From: UMGS902 sp045538895
GTDB lineage: Bacteria > Bacillota > Clostridia > Oscillospirales > CAG-272
Assembly (NCBI GenBank): GCA_045538895.1
Contig: JAZQEH010000028.1
Span: forward strand, 18,935-82,934
Length of the DNA stretch: 64,000 nt
Reading direction: 5' to 3'
The notes under the pieces are model-generated. The model made no database searches. It worked only from the letters and a program-made list of their open reading frames with translations, and was not told the origin of the DNA. The position numbers and the translations under genes are program-made. This document shows positions 9,779-18,513 of this stretch, one piece after another. Numbering within the stretch: position 1 is the first letter of the stretch; every line of letters starts with the position of its first letter.

Positions 9779-11935
9779 ATGGAAAACAGAATTATACACG
9801 TCGCAAACAGCGACGAATTTGAAAAGGCATTTCAAGAATTAGCAAACGGCGGTACGGTAGTCCTTACCGATACGGTTATTGCAAAACAGGCACGGCTTGC
9901 CCATCACAGCGGTATTATCACCGTTACAGGCAAGACACTGTGCTTTAATGAGTCGGTAACCGTTACGCTCGGAGGAGAAACCGTTTTTGAAAACATAACC
10001 TTTGACATTGCTTCGTCAGGAGTAATTGCGGCTGACTTCAATCCCGTTACATTCGGTGACGGCATTAAAGTAAACTGCGACATGTCGATAGAACAAAACG
10101 GACTCTACGTAGTTGGCGGCGAAAACAACTGTTTAAACGAAAAAGAGGAGTACTGCGGCGATACAAGCATCACCGTTGCAAGCGGCGCCTTCAGCCGCAT
10201 TGTCGGTTTTTCAAGAGGATGTGCAAGCCGAAGTCACACAGGACATGCGACTCTTACCGTTAAAGGCGATGCCTATGTACGTTATCTTGTTGCAGGTGCA
10301 ATGGGCGACGGTGCCACCGCAAAAAGCGCTACCCTCAATCTACATGACAGTGCAGTTATTGAAGCTGTACACATGGGAGGTGCCAAGGAGGAAAACACAC
10401 TTTTTGGCGATATGGATATCTTTGTTGACGGCGGAGATATTTTCCGCTTTGACAGGGTGTGTCTTTCGGCAGTACGTGGAAAGCGTTCTCTGGTTTATAA
10501 TGAAGAAACTGCACCGAAAGGGCTTTTATATCTTGCAAAGCTTGCACGTTTTGATGATATAAAAACCACGTGTGATACAGACGGTCACACTTTCGGCAAG
10601 CCTTTTGCCAATCCTTTCGGCGGTGAAGCGATGATACGCAAATGCAGTGTATGCGGCAAAACCGAAATTGTAGGCGACAGCAATTATGCACCGCAGAAAG
10701 ACGTTGTTTTTGCTGCTGATGGCGGTTTCGGTGACGGTTCCTCACCGTATTACCCAATCGACGGCTATGCTAAAGCATTTGAACAACTTGAAAACGGAGG
10801 CACGCTTGTGCTTTGCGGCAAATGTGTCCTGAAAGCAAATCTCGTTGACCAGTTCAGAGAAGTTACCGATGCATATCAGGAGCCGCGTCACAAAGAAAAA
10901 ATCACCGTTACAAGCGTATACGGCGGAACAGACTACCGCAAAGACGGTGCCTGCCTTTACTTTGAAAATAATACCGACTACAGAATGTCGGGGGCTACCA
11001 CGTTTGAAAACATGGATTTTGATGCGGCAAGCAACGTAAAAGGCAACCGCATTATAGCAAGATACTCGCCCCTCGTTATCGGCGAAAACTGTCACACCCC
11101 CGTGCGTGACGGCTACAAGCTTGACATAATAGGCGGATACCTTAAATTCAGGTATTCGGATTTTGACGGTGCTGAAATAGAGAACGAGTATGAAGAACTT
11201 GTAGGCGTTTGCCGTACTCTGCCGCTCGACTATGAAATAGCCGACCTTGAGCCTATTAAAAGATATCCTAACTTCTCGCTGAGAAGCAAGGCGGCAAGAG
11301 CCTTTAACGAAATGTTCGACGATATGGAAAAGGACGGACTGAAAGTACCCACCGTAACCGATGCAATGCGTCCATATGCACGGCAGTACGCCTTGTTTAC
11401 AGGTTACCTCGGCCGCCTGCGTCGCACGTTTGGTTACAGCTTTGACGAAGCACTCCGTGTAGTAATGCGTTCCTGTGCCGTTCCCTGCTGCTCTGAGCAT
11501 CAATGGGGTGTTGCGGTTGATATGTACCACCTTGACATGGTGCAGTACGGTTCGAAAAAGCATCACTATTTTGATATCACTCCCGAATGGGAATGGGTGC
11601 ATGAAAACGGCAAAAAATACGGTATAGTTTTGCGTTATGCCGCAGATAAAACCGATATCACGGGATGTATCTATGAAGCATGGCACTTCCGTTATGTCGG
11701 CAAAACTGTTGCAAGAATACTCCTTGCAAGAGGACTTTGCCTTGAAGAATACATGGGAGCAAAGCTTGGACTTTTGAACCTTGATTCAAGCGTTACCGTA
11801 AAAAGCGGTGTGTTTAACTCAATCACCCCGTTCTCCCGTGAAACGGGACTCATGCAACTTACAGGCAAGCATTTTGTTTCTATTTCTGACGGAGTTACCG
11901 TAAAAGAAAAGAACAACGAACTTTCGGAGTGCTGA
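9779..11935 (+). CDS. Beta-repeat/VanY-like protein without signal peptide or dockerin (paralogue of upstream protein)
   Basis: 718 residues. The sequence parallels the last third of the 2320-residue protein (about residues 1505-2260): two beta-repeat modules, a shared Cys-x2-Cys segment (KCSVCGKTEI), and a VanY-like domain with CSEHQWGVAVDMY (Ser572, His574, Asp581) and EAWHFRYVG (Glu633, His636), so the zinc ligands and catalytic glutamate are kept. It starts MENRIIHVANSDEF, without a signal peptide, and ends ELSEC, without a dockerin. No convincing ribosome site precedes the ATG (TCAAAGAAAT) and no promoter is visible after the hairpin at 9737. It may be a decaying duplicate, or a cytoplasmic or non-classically exported enzyme. 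The reading frame is intact and codon use matches its neighbour, which argues for recent or maintained function. Confidence 0.75.
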   Translation: MENRIIHVANSDEFEKAFQELANGGTVVLTDTVIAKQARLAHHSGIITVTGKTLCFNESVTVTLGGETVFENITFDIASSGVIAADFNPVTFGDGIKVNCDMSIEQNGLYVVGGENNCLNEKEEYCGDTSITVASGAFSRIVGFSRGCASRSHTGHATLTVKGDAYVRYLVAGAMGDGATAKSATLNLHDSAVIEAVHMGGAKEENTLFGDMDIFVDGGDIFRFDRVCLSAVRGKRSLVYNEETAPKGLLYLAKLARFDDIKTTCDTDGHTFGKPFANPFGGEAMIRKCSVCGKTEIVGDSNYAPQKDVVFAADGGFGDGSSPYYPIDGYAKAFEQLENGGTLVLCGKCVLKANLVDQFREVTDAYQEPRHKEKITVTSVYGGTDYRKDGACLYFENNTDYRMSGATTFENMDFDAASNVKGNRIIARYSPLVIGENCHTPVRDGYKLDIIGGYLKFRYSDFDGAEIENEYEELVGVCRTLPLDYEIADLEPIKRYPNFSLRSKAARAFNEMFDDMEKDGLKVPTVTDAMRPYARQYALFTGYLGRLRRTFGYSFDEALRVVMRSCAVPCCSEHQWGVAVDMYHLDMVQYGSKKHHYFDITPEWEWVHENGKKYGIVLRYAADKTDITGCIYEAWHFRYVGKTVARILLARGLCLEEYMGAKLGLLNLDSSVTVKSGVFNSITPFSRETGLMQLTGKHFVSISDGVTVKEKNNELSEC

Positions 11936-11964
11936 CACATTTTTGATAAATTATGCAAATTCTA

Positions 11965-11993
11965 TTGAGAAAACGAAAGAATACTGCTATAAT
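11965..11993 (+). promoter_or_regulatory. Promoter of the SPFH/zinc-ribbon gene
   Basis: TTGAGA (11965-11970), 17-base spacer ending TGC, TATAAT (11988-11993); extended -10. Confidence 0.8.
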
Positions 11994-12024
11994 ATAATCA
12001 AAAGCACGAAAGTGAGGTACCGAT

Positions 12025-13350
12025 ATGGGACTTATTAAAGCAGGACTTGGCGCACTCGGCGGCGTACTTGCCGACCAGTGGAAAGAATTTTTCTATTGTG
12101 ACGCTCTCGACAGCGAAACACTTATGGTAAAGGGGCAAAAGCGTACAAGCGGCCGTTCCTCAAATACCAAGGGCGAAGACAACATCATTTCAAACGGCTC
12201 AGGTATTGCCGTAGCAGACGGTCAGGCAATGGTTATTGTTGAGCAAGGTAAAATCGTAGAATTCTGCGCAGAGCCCGGCGAGTTTACATACGACACCTCG
12301 ACAGAGCCTTCCATTTTCTGCGGTAGCCTCGGCGAAAGCATTAAAGAAACATTCAAGACCGTAGGCAAGCGTTTCACCTACGGCGGCGATACGGGCAAGG
12401 ACCAGAGAATCTACTACTTCAACACAAAGGAGATTTCGGGCAACAAGTTTGGTACTAAAACCCCTATTCCTTTCCGTGTAGTTGTAAATGAAGCACTCGG
12501 CTTCAAACTTTCCGTAGACATTCGTTGCAACGGTGAGTTCTCCTATATCATCACCGACCCGCTTCTCCTTTACACAAAGGTAATGGGTAACGTATCCGAC
12601 AGATATATGCGTAGCGACATGGAAGACATTGTTCGCTCCGAGCTTCTCGATGCACTTCAGCCTGCTTTCTCCGCAGTTGCGGCTACAGGCGTTGAGTATT
12701 ACGAGATCCCCGGTCATTCCAGAGACGTAAAGAATGCTCTTGAAGAAGAACTCAGCGACCTTTGGGGCAAAAAGCGTGGTATTACCATTTATTCATTCAA
12801 TATCAATTCCCTTTCTATTCCCGATGAGCAGAAGAAGAAGATTACCGAGTGGGAAGAGAATGCCATGACGCTCAATCCCAATGTCGCAGGTGCGAGAATT
12901 GTTGGCGGTCAGGTAGACGCAATGCGTACTGCTGCTGCTAATGAAGCAGGTGCAATGACCGGCTTTATGGGCATGGGCATGGCAATGAATGCAGGCGGCA
13001 TGAATGCACAGAACCTCTTTGCAATGGGACAGCAGCAACAAGCAGTTCCCAATCCTCAAGCTGCTGCAACTCCCGATGCTGCAATGGGCTGGAAGTGTGC
13101 TTGCGGTGCAGTTGCAACAGGCAATTTCTGTCCCGAGTGCGGTGCAAAGAAGCCTGTGGCTGACGGCTGGACATGTGCATGCGGTACAGAAAACAAAGGT
13201 AAATTCTGCTCCAACTGCGGTGCAAAGAAACCCGCAGGCGCACCGCAGTATAAGTGCGACAAGTGCGGCTGGGAGCCCGAGGCAGGCGCAACACCTCCCA
13301 AGTTCTGTCCCGAATGCGGCGACAAGTTCGACAACGACGATATAAAATAA
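12025..13350 (+). CDS. SPFH-domain protein with C-terminal zinc ribbons (YdjI/virion-core-like family)
   Basis: 441 residues. Residues 1-300 match the bacterial SPFH/band-7 family annotated as YdjI or 'virion core protein': conserved opening GALGGVLADQWKEFFY, the SNGSGIAVADGQAMVIVEQG strand pair and an SPFH core. Residues about 295-345 are Ala/Met/Gln-rich, and the C-terminus has three CxC/CxxC zinc-ribbon modules (CACG...CPECG, CACG...CSNCG, CDKCG...CPECG). No transmembrane helix is obvious. The family is associated with membrane-stress functions (liaI/pspA-like contexts); the exact role is unknown. It is monocistronic between its own promoter and terminator; GTGAGG ribosome site. Confidence 0.85.
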   Translation: MGLIKAGLGALGGVLADQWKEFFYCDALDSETLMVKGQKRTSGRSSNTKGEDNIISNGSGIAVADGQAMVIVEQGKIVEFCAEPGEFTYDTSTEPSIFCGSLGESIKETFKTVGKRFTYGGDTGKDQRIYYFNTKEISGNKFGTKTPIPFRVVVNEALGFKLSVDIRCNGEFSYIITDPLLLYTKVMGNVSDRYMRSDMEDIVRSELLDALQPAFSAVAATGVEYYEIPGHSRDVKNALEEELSDLWGKKRGITIYSFNINSLSIPDEQKKKITEWEENAMTLNPNVAGARIVGGQVDAMRTAAANEAGAMTGFMGMGMAMNAGGMNAQNLFAMGQQQQAVPNPQAAATPDAAMGWKCACGAVATGNFCPECGAKKPVADGWTCACGTENKGKFCSNCGAKKPAGAPQYKCDKCGWEPEAGATPPKFCPECGDKFDNDDIK

Positions 13351-13363
13351 TTTCATTTTAAAA

Positions 13364-13407
13364 CAAAAGCCATGCAAAACTGAAAGTCAGTTTTGCATTG
13401 CTTTTTG
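13364..13407 (+). terminator. Terminator of the SPFH gene
   Basis: 12-bp perfect stem (13372-13383 with 13387-13398), 3-base loop, then TGCTTTTTG. Confidence 0.9.
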
Positions 13408-13440
13408 ATTTGTATACGGCAGATTATTGTTTAGCGAAGT

Positions 13441-13575
13441 AACGAAGGCGTTCTTTCTTAAGAAGAAAGAACCAAAGAAAAACTGTAAAATATTTAATAA
13501 GTAGCCGTGGCTACAGACAATTTGTTTTTACAAAAAGGTTTGGAAGTGTCGGAACCTTTCCGGGGCAGGTTCTGC
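13441..13575. repeat. Dispersed intergenic repeat, family 1, copy A
   Basis: About 135 bp, matching 39999-40132 in reverse orientation. Shared blocks in order: AACGAAGGCGTTCTTTCT, a hairpin GTTCTTTCTT/AAGAAAGAAC, CCAAAGAAAAACTGTAAAA, a palindrome AGCCRTGGCT, AAAAAGGTTTGGA and GTGTCGGAACCTTTCC. Contains several hairpins and no gene. Lies just beyond the 3' end of trxB. Confidence 0.8.
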
Positions 13576-13599
13576 CGCCGTTACCATAAAAATAATTTG

Positions 13600-14520
13600 T
13601 TACATATTCGCAATATACTCTTCTGCGTAGTAAGCCGCTACTGCACCGTCTGCTGCAGCGGTAACAATCTGTCTGAGTGCTTTTGTACGCACGTCCCCTG
13701 CGGCAAAAACTCCCGACACATTGGTTTTTGTTGTTTCGTCAGCCACTATATACCCAGCCGCATCAAGTTCTATCTGCCCTTTAAAAATGTCGGTTGCAGG
13801 AGTTCTTCCGATGCTGATAAATACTCCGTCAAGCGTGATATCCTCGCACTCTCCGTTTTTATTCTGTATCTTCACTCCGCTTATCTTTTTATCGTAGATA
13901 AACTCCTTTACCTCACTGTTCCACTTGAACTCAACGTTCTCTGCCTTAAGAAGCGGCTCATGATAAATCTTTGTTGCACGCATAGTATCACGGCGATGAA
14001 TAAGATAAACCTTTGTGCAGATTTTTGAAAGCAGAAGGGCATCCGCCGCCGCAGAGTTACCTCCGCCTACAACCGCAACAGTTTTGCCCTTGTAAAACAT
14101 TCCGTCGCAAGCCGCACAGTAGCCCACTCCTCTACCAACAAGTTTTTCCTCATCGGCAACACCGAGATGCTTATGCTCTGCACCTGTCGCAATGATCACC
14201 GCTTTTGTCTTATATTCGCCACTATCAGTTACTATAGTTTTAATCTTGTGCAAAAGGTCAACAGAAAGCACCTCGGTCTGAACGGTTTTTGCACCGAAAC
14301 GTTCTGCTCCCTGCTGCATCTTAAAACCGAGAGTAAATCCGTCTACTCCCTCGTCAAAACCGGGGTAATTGTCAATCTGCTGTGTCTGTGTCATCTGTCC
14401 GCCTGCAGAAAACTTTTCAAGAACCAGCGTGTCAAGTCCTGCACGTACAGCATACATCGCCGCAGTGTAGCCTGCCGGTCCGCCACCGATTACTATTATA
14501 TCGTAAATAACGTCTTTCAT
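13600..14520 (-). CDS. trxB: Thioredoxin reductase
   Basis: 306 residues. FAD/NAD(P)-dependent class II pyridine nucleotide-disulfide oxidoreductase that reduces thioredoxin. Seen: N-terminal FAD dinucleotide-binding motif IGGGPAGYTAA, redox-active CAAC (Cys135/Cys138), NAD(P)-binding VVGGGNSAAADAL, and the FAD-binding GVFAAGDVR near the C-terminus. The ATG at 14520 is chosen over an upstream in-frame start because GAGGAG lies six bases before it. Own promoter; no thioredoxin gene is adjacent. Confidence 0.95.
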   Translation of the reverse strand: MKDVIYDIIVIGGGPAGYTAAMYAVRAGLDTLVLEKFSAGGQMTQTQQIDNYPGFDEGVDGFTLGFKMQQGAERFGAKTVQTEVLSVDLLHKIKTIVTDSGEYKTKAVIIATGAEHKHLGVADEEKLVGRGVGYCAACDGMFYKGKTVAVVGGGNSAAADALLLSKICTKVYLIHRRDTMRATKIYHEPLLKAENVEFKWNSEVKEFIYDKKISGVKIQNKNGECEDITLDGVFISIGRTPATDIFKGQIELDAAGYIVADETTKTNVSGVFAAGDVRTKALRQIVTAAADGAVAAYYAEEYIANM

Positions 14521-14549
14521 ATTTTTCTCCTCGTTTACGCTTTGATTCA

Positions 14550-14578
14550 ATTATATCATGTTAAGGTAGTATAATCAA
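14550..14578 (-). promoter_or_regulatory. Promoter of trxB
   Basis: Minus strand: TTGATT (14578-14573), 17-base spacer ending TGA, TATAAT (14555-14550). Confidence 0.75.
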
Positions 14579-14599
14579 CTGCAAAAGTGAATATTAGCT

Positions 14600-14653
14600 C
14601 AAACCGTGCGGTTTGGCATTTTTATTGACTTTATGTGCGTTTTAGTGTAAAAT
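14600..14653 (+). promoter_or_regulatory. Promoter of the SARP-pilus operon with upstream dyad
   Basis: TTGACT (14625-14630), 17 bases, TAAAAT (14648-14653). Just upstream is the short dyad CAAACCG/CGGTTTG (14600-14615) followed by ATTTTTATT, either a small terminator or an operator. Confidence 0.7.
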
Positions 14654-14694
14654 TATAGTAGATAAGTATACATAAAAGCAAGGAGGTATTCGCC

Positions 14695-15876
14695 ATGGCA
14701 AGCATCACTTTAAACGTAAAAATGCTCGGCAAATTTACATTGTCGTATGAAGACGTGCAGATTACTTCTGACAACAGCCGTTCAAGCAAGCTTTGGTGTA
14801 CCCTTGCATACCTGATTTATCACCGTGGCAGAGTGATTTCTGCCGATGAGCTTATCACGCTTCTCCGTGCAGACGAAAAAGAAAACGCAAATCCGCAGAG
14901 CACCCTCAAAACTACGGTTTTTCGTTTGCGTGCCCTTTTAAATACTGTTTATGACGGTTTGGGCAGAGATTTGATTGTCAGCCGTGACAAGGGATATACA
15001 ATCAACCCCGATTTTGAAATTATAACGGACTATGAGAAATTTGAAAAGTTGCTATCCAAAAAAGATACCGACAGTCATGTTGAAGCTTTGGAGCTTTATA
15101 GCGGTAATTTTTTGAATTCTTTTTCTTCCGAAGCCTGGATCATCCCTATCTCTGCATATTACTACAACACATATGCGCAAGCACTCGTGCAAACCGTGCC
15201 GCTTCTTGAAGAAAAAGGCTTATTTGAACTCGGTGTAACTCTTTGCAAAAATGCTATTGCCATTGATTCATACGCAGAGCCTTTTTACCAAATGCTTATG
15301 CAATGTCTGCTTGCACTTAACAAGCGTAACGAGGTTGCGGTAATTTATGAGAATATGAGCAAAACTTTGCTTTCCACCTTTGGTGTGATGCCCGATGCAG
15401 AAAGCCGTGCTCTCTACCGTGAGGCTCTCCGCACTGTTAATCTGCACGTCCTCACACCCGATACGCTTTATGAGCAGCTTGATGAAATTGGGCCGATTAC
15501 AAGTGCCCTGCTTTGCGATTTTGATTTTTTCAAAATGCTGTATCAGGCAAATGCACGAATGATCGCACGCAGCGGTGATGCCGTTCACATTGCACTGCTG
15601 ACGGTGGTTTCCTGCACAAAGAAGGAGCTTCAACGCCGCAGTCTTGACCTTGCAATGGACAATCTGCAAGCCCTGCTTTGCTCGTCATTACGCAAAGGGG
15701 ATGCTATTTCACGCTGTGCTTCTTCCCAGTTTGTGATAATGCTTCCGCAAGCAAATTATGAAAACAGTATTGCGGTATGCAACAGAATTATTGATGCGTT
15801 TTCCCGTAAATACCCCCACTCTCCCGCAAGAATTGATTACTTTGTTAAAGCTATCGTTCCGGCAAAGGACAGTTAG
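14695..15876 (+). CDS. SARP-type regulator (HTH + BTAD) with degenerate GGDEF-like C-terminus
   Basis: 393 residues. N-terminus (about 1-100) is an OmpR/SARP-type winged helix (GKFTLSYEDVQI, SKLWCTLAYLIYHRGRVISADEL, TVFRLRALL). Residues about 110-245 are the TPR-like bacterial transcriptional activation domain with ALELYSGNF and the characteristic FGVMPDAESRALYREAL. Residues about 262-390 resemble a GGDEF domain: CDFDFFKMLYQ at the metal-binding strand, RKGDAISRCASSQFVIMLPQ where the active-site loop would read GGDEF, and a closing PARIDYFVKAI strand. The signature reads SSQF, so cyclase activity is not expected; a nucleotide-sensing or dimerising role is inference. First gene of an eight-gene operon; AGGAGG ribosome site. 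Confidence 0.8.
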   Translation: MASITLNVKMLGKFTLSYEDVQITSDNSRSSKLWCTLAYLIYHRGRVISADELITLLRADEKENANPQSTLKTTVFRLRALLNTVYDGLGRDLIVSRDKGYTINPDFEIITDYEKFEKLLSKKDTDSHVEALELYSGNFLNSFSSEAWIIPISAYYYNTYAQALVQTVPLLEEKGLFELGVTLCKNAIAIDSYAEPFYQMLMQCLLALNKRNEVAVIYENMSKTLLSTFGVMPDAESRALYREALRTVNLHVLTPDTLYEQLDEIGPITSALLCDFDFFKMLYQANARMIARSGDAVHIALLTVVSCTKKELQRRSLDLAMDNLQALLCSSLRKGDAISRCASSQFVIMLPQANYENSIAVCNRIIDAFSRKYPHSPARIDYFVKAIVPAKDS

Positions 15877-15885
15877 GATTTTAAT

Positions 15886-17145
15886 ATGTTAAAACGGATT
15901 TTTCTTATCTCTTTAATTCTTTTTGTCATTTCAAGCTTTGTGTCTTGTATCGAAACTACTGTTATCGAACATACGGCTTCAGATATCGTTTCGGTTACCG
16001 ATGCGGCGACAACTCCTCATGAAACCGAAACCGTAGCAGCAACGGCTGAGGTTACTACTACCGCCGAAGTCACTACCACTACAGAGGTTACTACCACCGC
16101 CGAGGTTACTACCACTACAGAGGTCACTACCACCGCTGAGGTTACTACCACTACAGAGGTTACTACGACAGCCGAGGTTACTACTACTGCCGAGGTTACT
16201 ACTACTGCCGAGGTCACTACCACCGCCGAGGTCACTACCACCGCCGAGGTTACTACCACCGCCGAGGTTACTACTACCGCCGAGGTCACTACCACCGAGG
16301 TTACTACGACCACAGATGAAGTTACAGACAATATACCTCCGGCTATTATAGACTTTGTGCCTACTGCTTCGGGTATCCATACAAAAGAGTGTGACGATGC
16401 TATTATTGACTACTCAAACGCTCATAACGGATACATCATGATTAAATTCACAACACCTACACCATCACGCATCAAGGCACAGGTAAAATGCATAAACAAC
16501 ACGTATACATACAATATCACGCCCGAAAAATGGACTGTACTTCCCCTCTCCGAGGGAAACGGAGTTTATACCGTTACAGTTTTCCAAAACGTTTCAGGCT
16601 CTAAATATGCAACTGTGCTTTCTGCTGACGTTACTGCAAGCATAACAGACGAAACGTCGGTTTTCCTTTATCCCAATCAGTACGTTGACTATTCGGAGGC
16701 ACAAAAAACAGTAAGCAAAGCCTCATCGCTCACGAAAGGGCTTACGGATCCTCTTGACAAAGTTGCAAAAATCTACAACTTTGTGACAAGCACGCTTACC
16801 TACGACACAAAGAAAGCCCAAACCGTTCAAAGCGGATATCTGCCTGTACTTGATGACGTACTTGCGGCAAAAAAGGGTATCTGCTTTGACTATGCCGCTT
16901 TAATGGCAGGTATGCTCCGCAGTCAGGGAGTGCCGTGCAAGCTTGTTGTCGGATATGCCGGTGAAGCCTACCATGCATGGATCAACGTATGGTCCGAGAG
17001 TTCGGGCTGGATAAACGGTGTTATCTTCTTTAACGGAACCGCTTGGGAAATGATGGACCCGACTTTCGCATCCGCAAGCAGTGACGAAACGCTTATAAAA
17101 TATATTGGCGACGGTAAAAACTATACCGTAAAATACCTATACTAA
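15886..17145 (+). CDS. Transglutaminase-like lipoprotein with Thr-rich repeat linker
   Basis: 419 residues. Lipoprotein-type signal peptide ending near Cys21 (SSFVSC). Residues about 52-145 are a low-complexity spacer of six-residue units (TTAEVT/TTTEVT), probably extended and crossing the cell wall. The C-terminal half holds a transglutaminase-like core with the Cys-His-Asp triad: Cys333 in GICFDYAALM, His363 in YHAWINVW and Asp391 in MMDPTFA. Such domains act as cysteine proteases, amidases or cross-linkers; the substrate is unknown. Position between the SARP regulator and pilC-like gene (9 and 13 bases away) suggests it serves the same surface apparatus. Confidence 0.8.
   Translation: MLKRIFLISLILFVISSFVSCIETTVIEHTASDIVSVTDAATTPHETETVAATAEVTTTAEVTTTTEVTTTAEVTTTTEVTTTAEVTTTTEVTTTAEVTTTAEVTTTAEVTTTAEVTTTAEVTTTAEVTTTAEVTTTEVTTTTDEVTDNIPPAIIDFVPTASGIHTKECDDAIIDYSNAHNGYIMIKFTTPTPSRIKAQVKCINNTYTYNITPEKWTVLPLSEGNGVYTVTVFQNVSGSKYATVLSADVTASITDETSVFLYPNQYVDYSEAQKTVSKASSLTKGLTDPLDKVAKIYNFVTSTLTYDTKKAQTVQSGYLPVLDDVLAAKKGICFDYAALMAGMLRSQGVPCKLVVGYAGEAYHAWINVWSESSGWINGVIFFNGTAWEMMDPTFASASSDETLIKYIGDGKNYTVKYLY
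16045..16317 (+). repeat. In-frame 18-bp tandem repeat encoding Thr/Glu/Val linker
   Basis: About 15 copies of an 18-base unit (GAGGTTACTACCACCGCC and variants) inside the lipoprotein gene. Being a multiple of three, copy-number changes would alter spacer length without breaking the frame. Confidence 0.85.
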
Positions 17146-17158
17146 AAAGGAGTTTTGC

Positions 17159-18187
17159 ATGAAAAAGGCTACACTTTCTTATGAAGAAATTTCGCAAATA
17201 TGCTTGGAATTATCCCTTTTTCTGCACGCAGGTGCTGATATCGGCAGCGGTCTTGTGCTTCTTGCAAATGAAGTTGAAGACAGCAAAATGAAGAACTCCT
17301 TGAATTCTATTGCAAAGCTTATTGACGACGGTTGTACCGCCTCGTCTGCATTTGAAATATCCTCTCTTTTCCCCGATGACGTTATCAGAATGCTTGAAAC
17401 GGGCGAAAAAACAGGCAGACTTGAGGAAACCTTTACGCATCTTGCAAAATACTATGAAAGCCGTCACACACAGGACGAATCTGTACGCAATGCACTTGTA
17501 TACCCGTCTGTGCTGATGCTTGTCATGCTTTCGGTGATAGTAATACTGTTAACAAAGGTTCTCCCTATTTTCAGCGACGTGTATGCTTCACACGGAGGTA
17601 CTCTCACGGGTATTGCAGGCTCTCTTTTAGAGTTTGGCACATTTCTCACTTCATCTCTTCCGTTTATAGCGGTAGTTGCGGTTATATTTATTATTTTGCT
17701 TGCATTTTTCGCATTTTCCGAAAGCTTCAGGGAATTTTTGATTTTCAAAAAATTCAAAGGTATAAACAATTCTTTGACAACTGCACGCTTTGCAATGGCA
17801 CTTTCCATGGGTATTTCAAGTGGTCTTACTCATGAAGAAGCCGTGCGGAATGCCTCTGAAATGCTTGTAAGTACAAATGCAAAAAAGCAAAGCGAAGTTT
17901 GCCTTGACATGCTTTCAAAGGGTGAATCTCTTGCAAATGCTATTTCTGCAACAAAGCTTATGCCTGCAGCAGAATGCAGACTCCTATCCATCGGATTTGC
18001 AAGCGGAAAAGGCGAAGAAGCAATGCAAAAAATAGCACTGCGACTTGAAAAAAGTGCAGAAAATGAAGTCGAGCGTCGTATTGGCTTTATCGAGCCTTGT
18101 ATTGTTGTTATAACCTCTCTTTTGGTTGGTCTCGTTTTGCTTGCAGTTATGCTTCCGCTTACCGACATTATGTCATCTATCGGTTAA
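17159..18187 (+). CDS. Type II secretion/type IV pilus inner-membrane platform protein (GspF/PilC family)
   Basis: 342 residues with two T2SSF repeats (about 10-130 and 205-330) and three long hydrophobic segments, the usual GspF/PilC layout. Seen motifs: LHAGADIGSGLVLLANE, EISSLFPDDVIRMLETGEKTGRLEETF and the paired LLSIGFASGKGEEAM in the second repeat. It forms the membrane platform on which an ATPase (here the PilT homologue at 19747) drives assembly or retraction of a pilus or pseudopilus. Slightly shorter than typical PilC. AAGGAG ribosome site. Confidence 0.85.
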   Translation: MKKATLSYEEISQICLELSLFLHAGADIGSGLVLLANEVEDSKMKNSLNSIAKLIDDGCTASSAFEISSLFPDDVIRMLETGEKTGRLEETFTHLAKYYESRHTQDESVRNALVYPSVLMLVMLSVIVILLTKVLPIFSDVYASHGGTLTGIAGSLLEFGTFLTSSLPFIAVVAVIFIILLAFFAFSESFREFLIFKKFKGINNSLTTARFAMALSMGISSGLTHEEAVRNASEMLVSTNAKKQSEVCLDMLSKGESLANAISATKLMPAAECRLLSIGFASGKGEEAMQKIALRLEKSAENEVERRIGFIEPCIVVITSLLVGLVLLAVMLPLTDIMSSIG

Positions 18188-18189
18188 TT

Positions 18190-18513
18190 ATGAAAAACAC
18201 AAGTTTTGTAATAAGGCTTTTTAATGCCCTGAAAATACCTACCTTAATTGCCGTTTGTGCAGTATTGTTTTTCTTTGCGATAGCGAACATGAACGAATCT
18301 CAAAGCGAAGAAATGCGTTTGCGGCTTGAAGATGCTATCCGTCAAAGTGCGGTTGCATGCTATGCGGCAGAGGGAAAGTACCCCGAAAGCCTTGATTATC
18401 TTGAAAAAAACTACGGAGTGCAAATTGACCGTGAACGCTACAATGTGTTTTATGAGGTCTTTGCTGAAAACCTGATGCCAAATGTAGCAGTAGTGGAGGA
18501 CAGGTATGAATAA
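18190..18513 (+). CDS. Small one-helix membrane protein of the pilus operon
   Basis: 107 residues: short cytoplasmic N-terminus, one transmembrane helix (IPTLIAVCAVLFFFAIA), then a soluble part containing AIRQSAVACYAAEGKYPESL, a stretch resembling the start of type II/IV pseudopilin C-domains (ACYAAEGxYPxSLxxL). No prepilin cleavage glycine is seen. Start two bases after the pilC stop and without its own ribosome site, so probably translated by coupling. Function unknown. Confidence 0.65.
   Translation: MKNTSFVIRLFNALKIPTLIAVCAVLFFFAIANMNESQSEEMRLRLEDAIRQSAVACYAAEGKYPESLDYLEKNYGVQIDRERYNVFYEVFAENLMPNVAVVEDRYE

Noticed and set aside
16045..16317. Regular repeats resembling a CRISPR array
   Set aside because: The units are contiguous, without unique spacers, and encode an in-frame Thr-rich linker.
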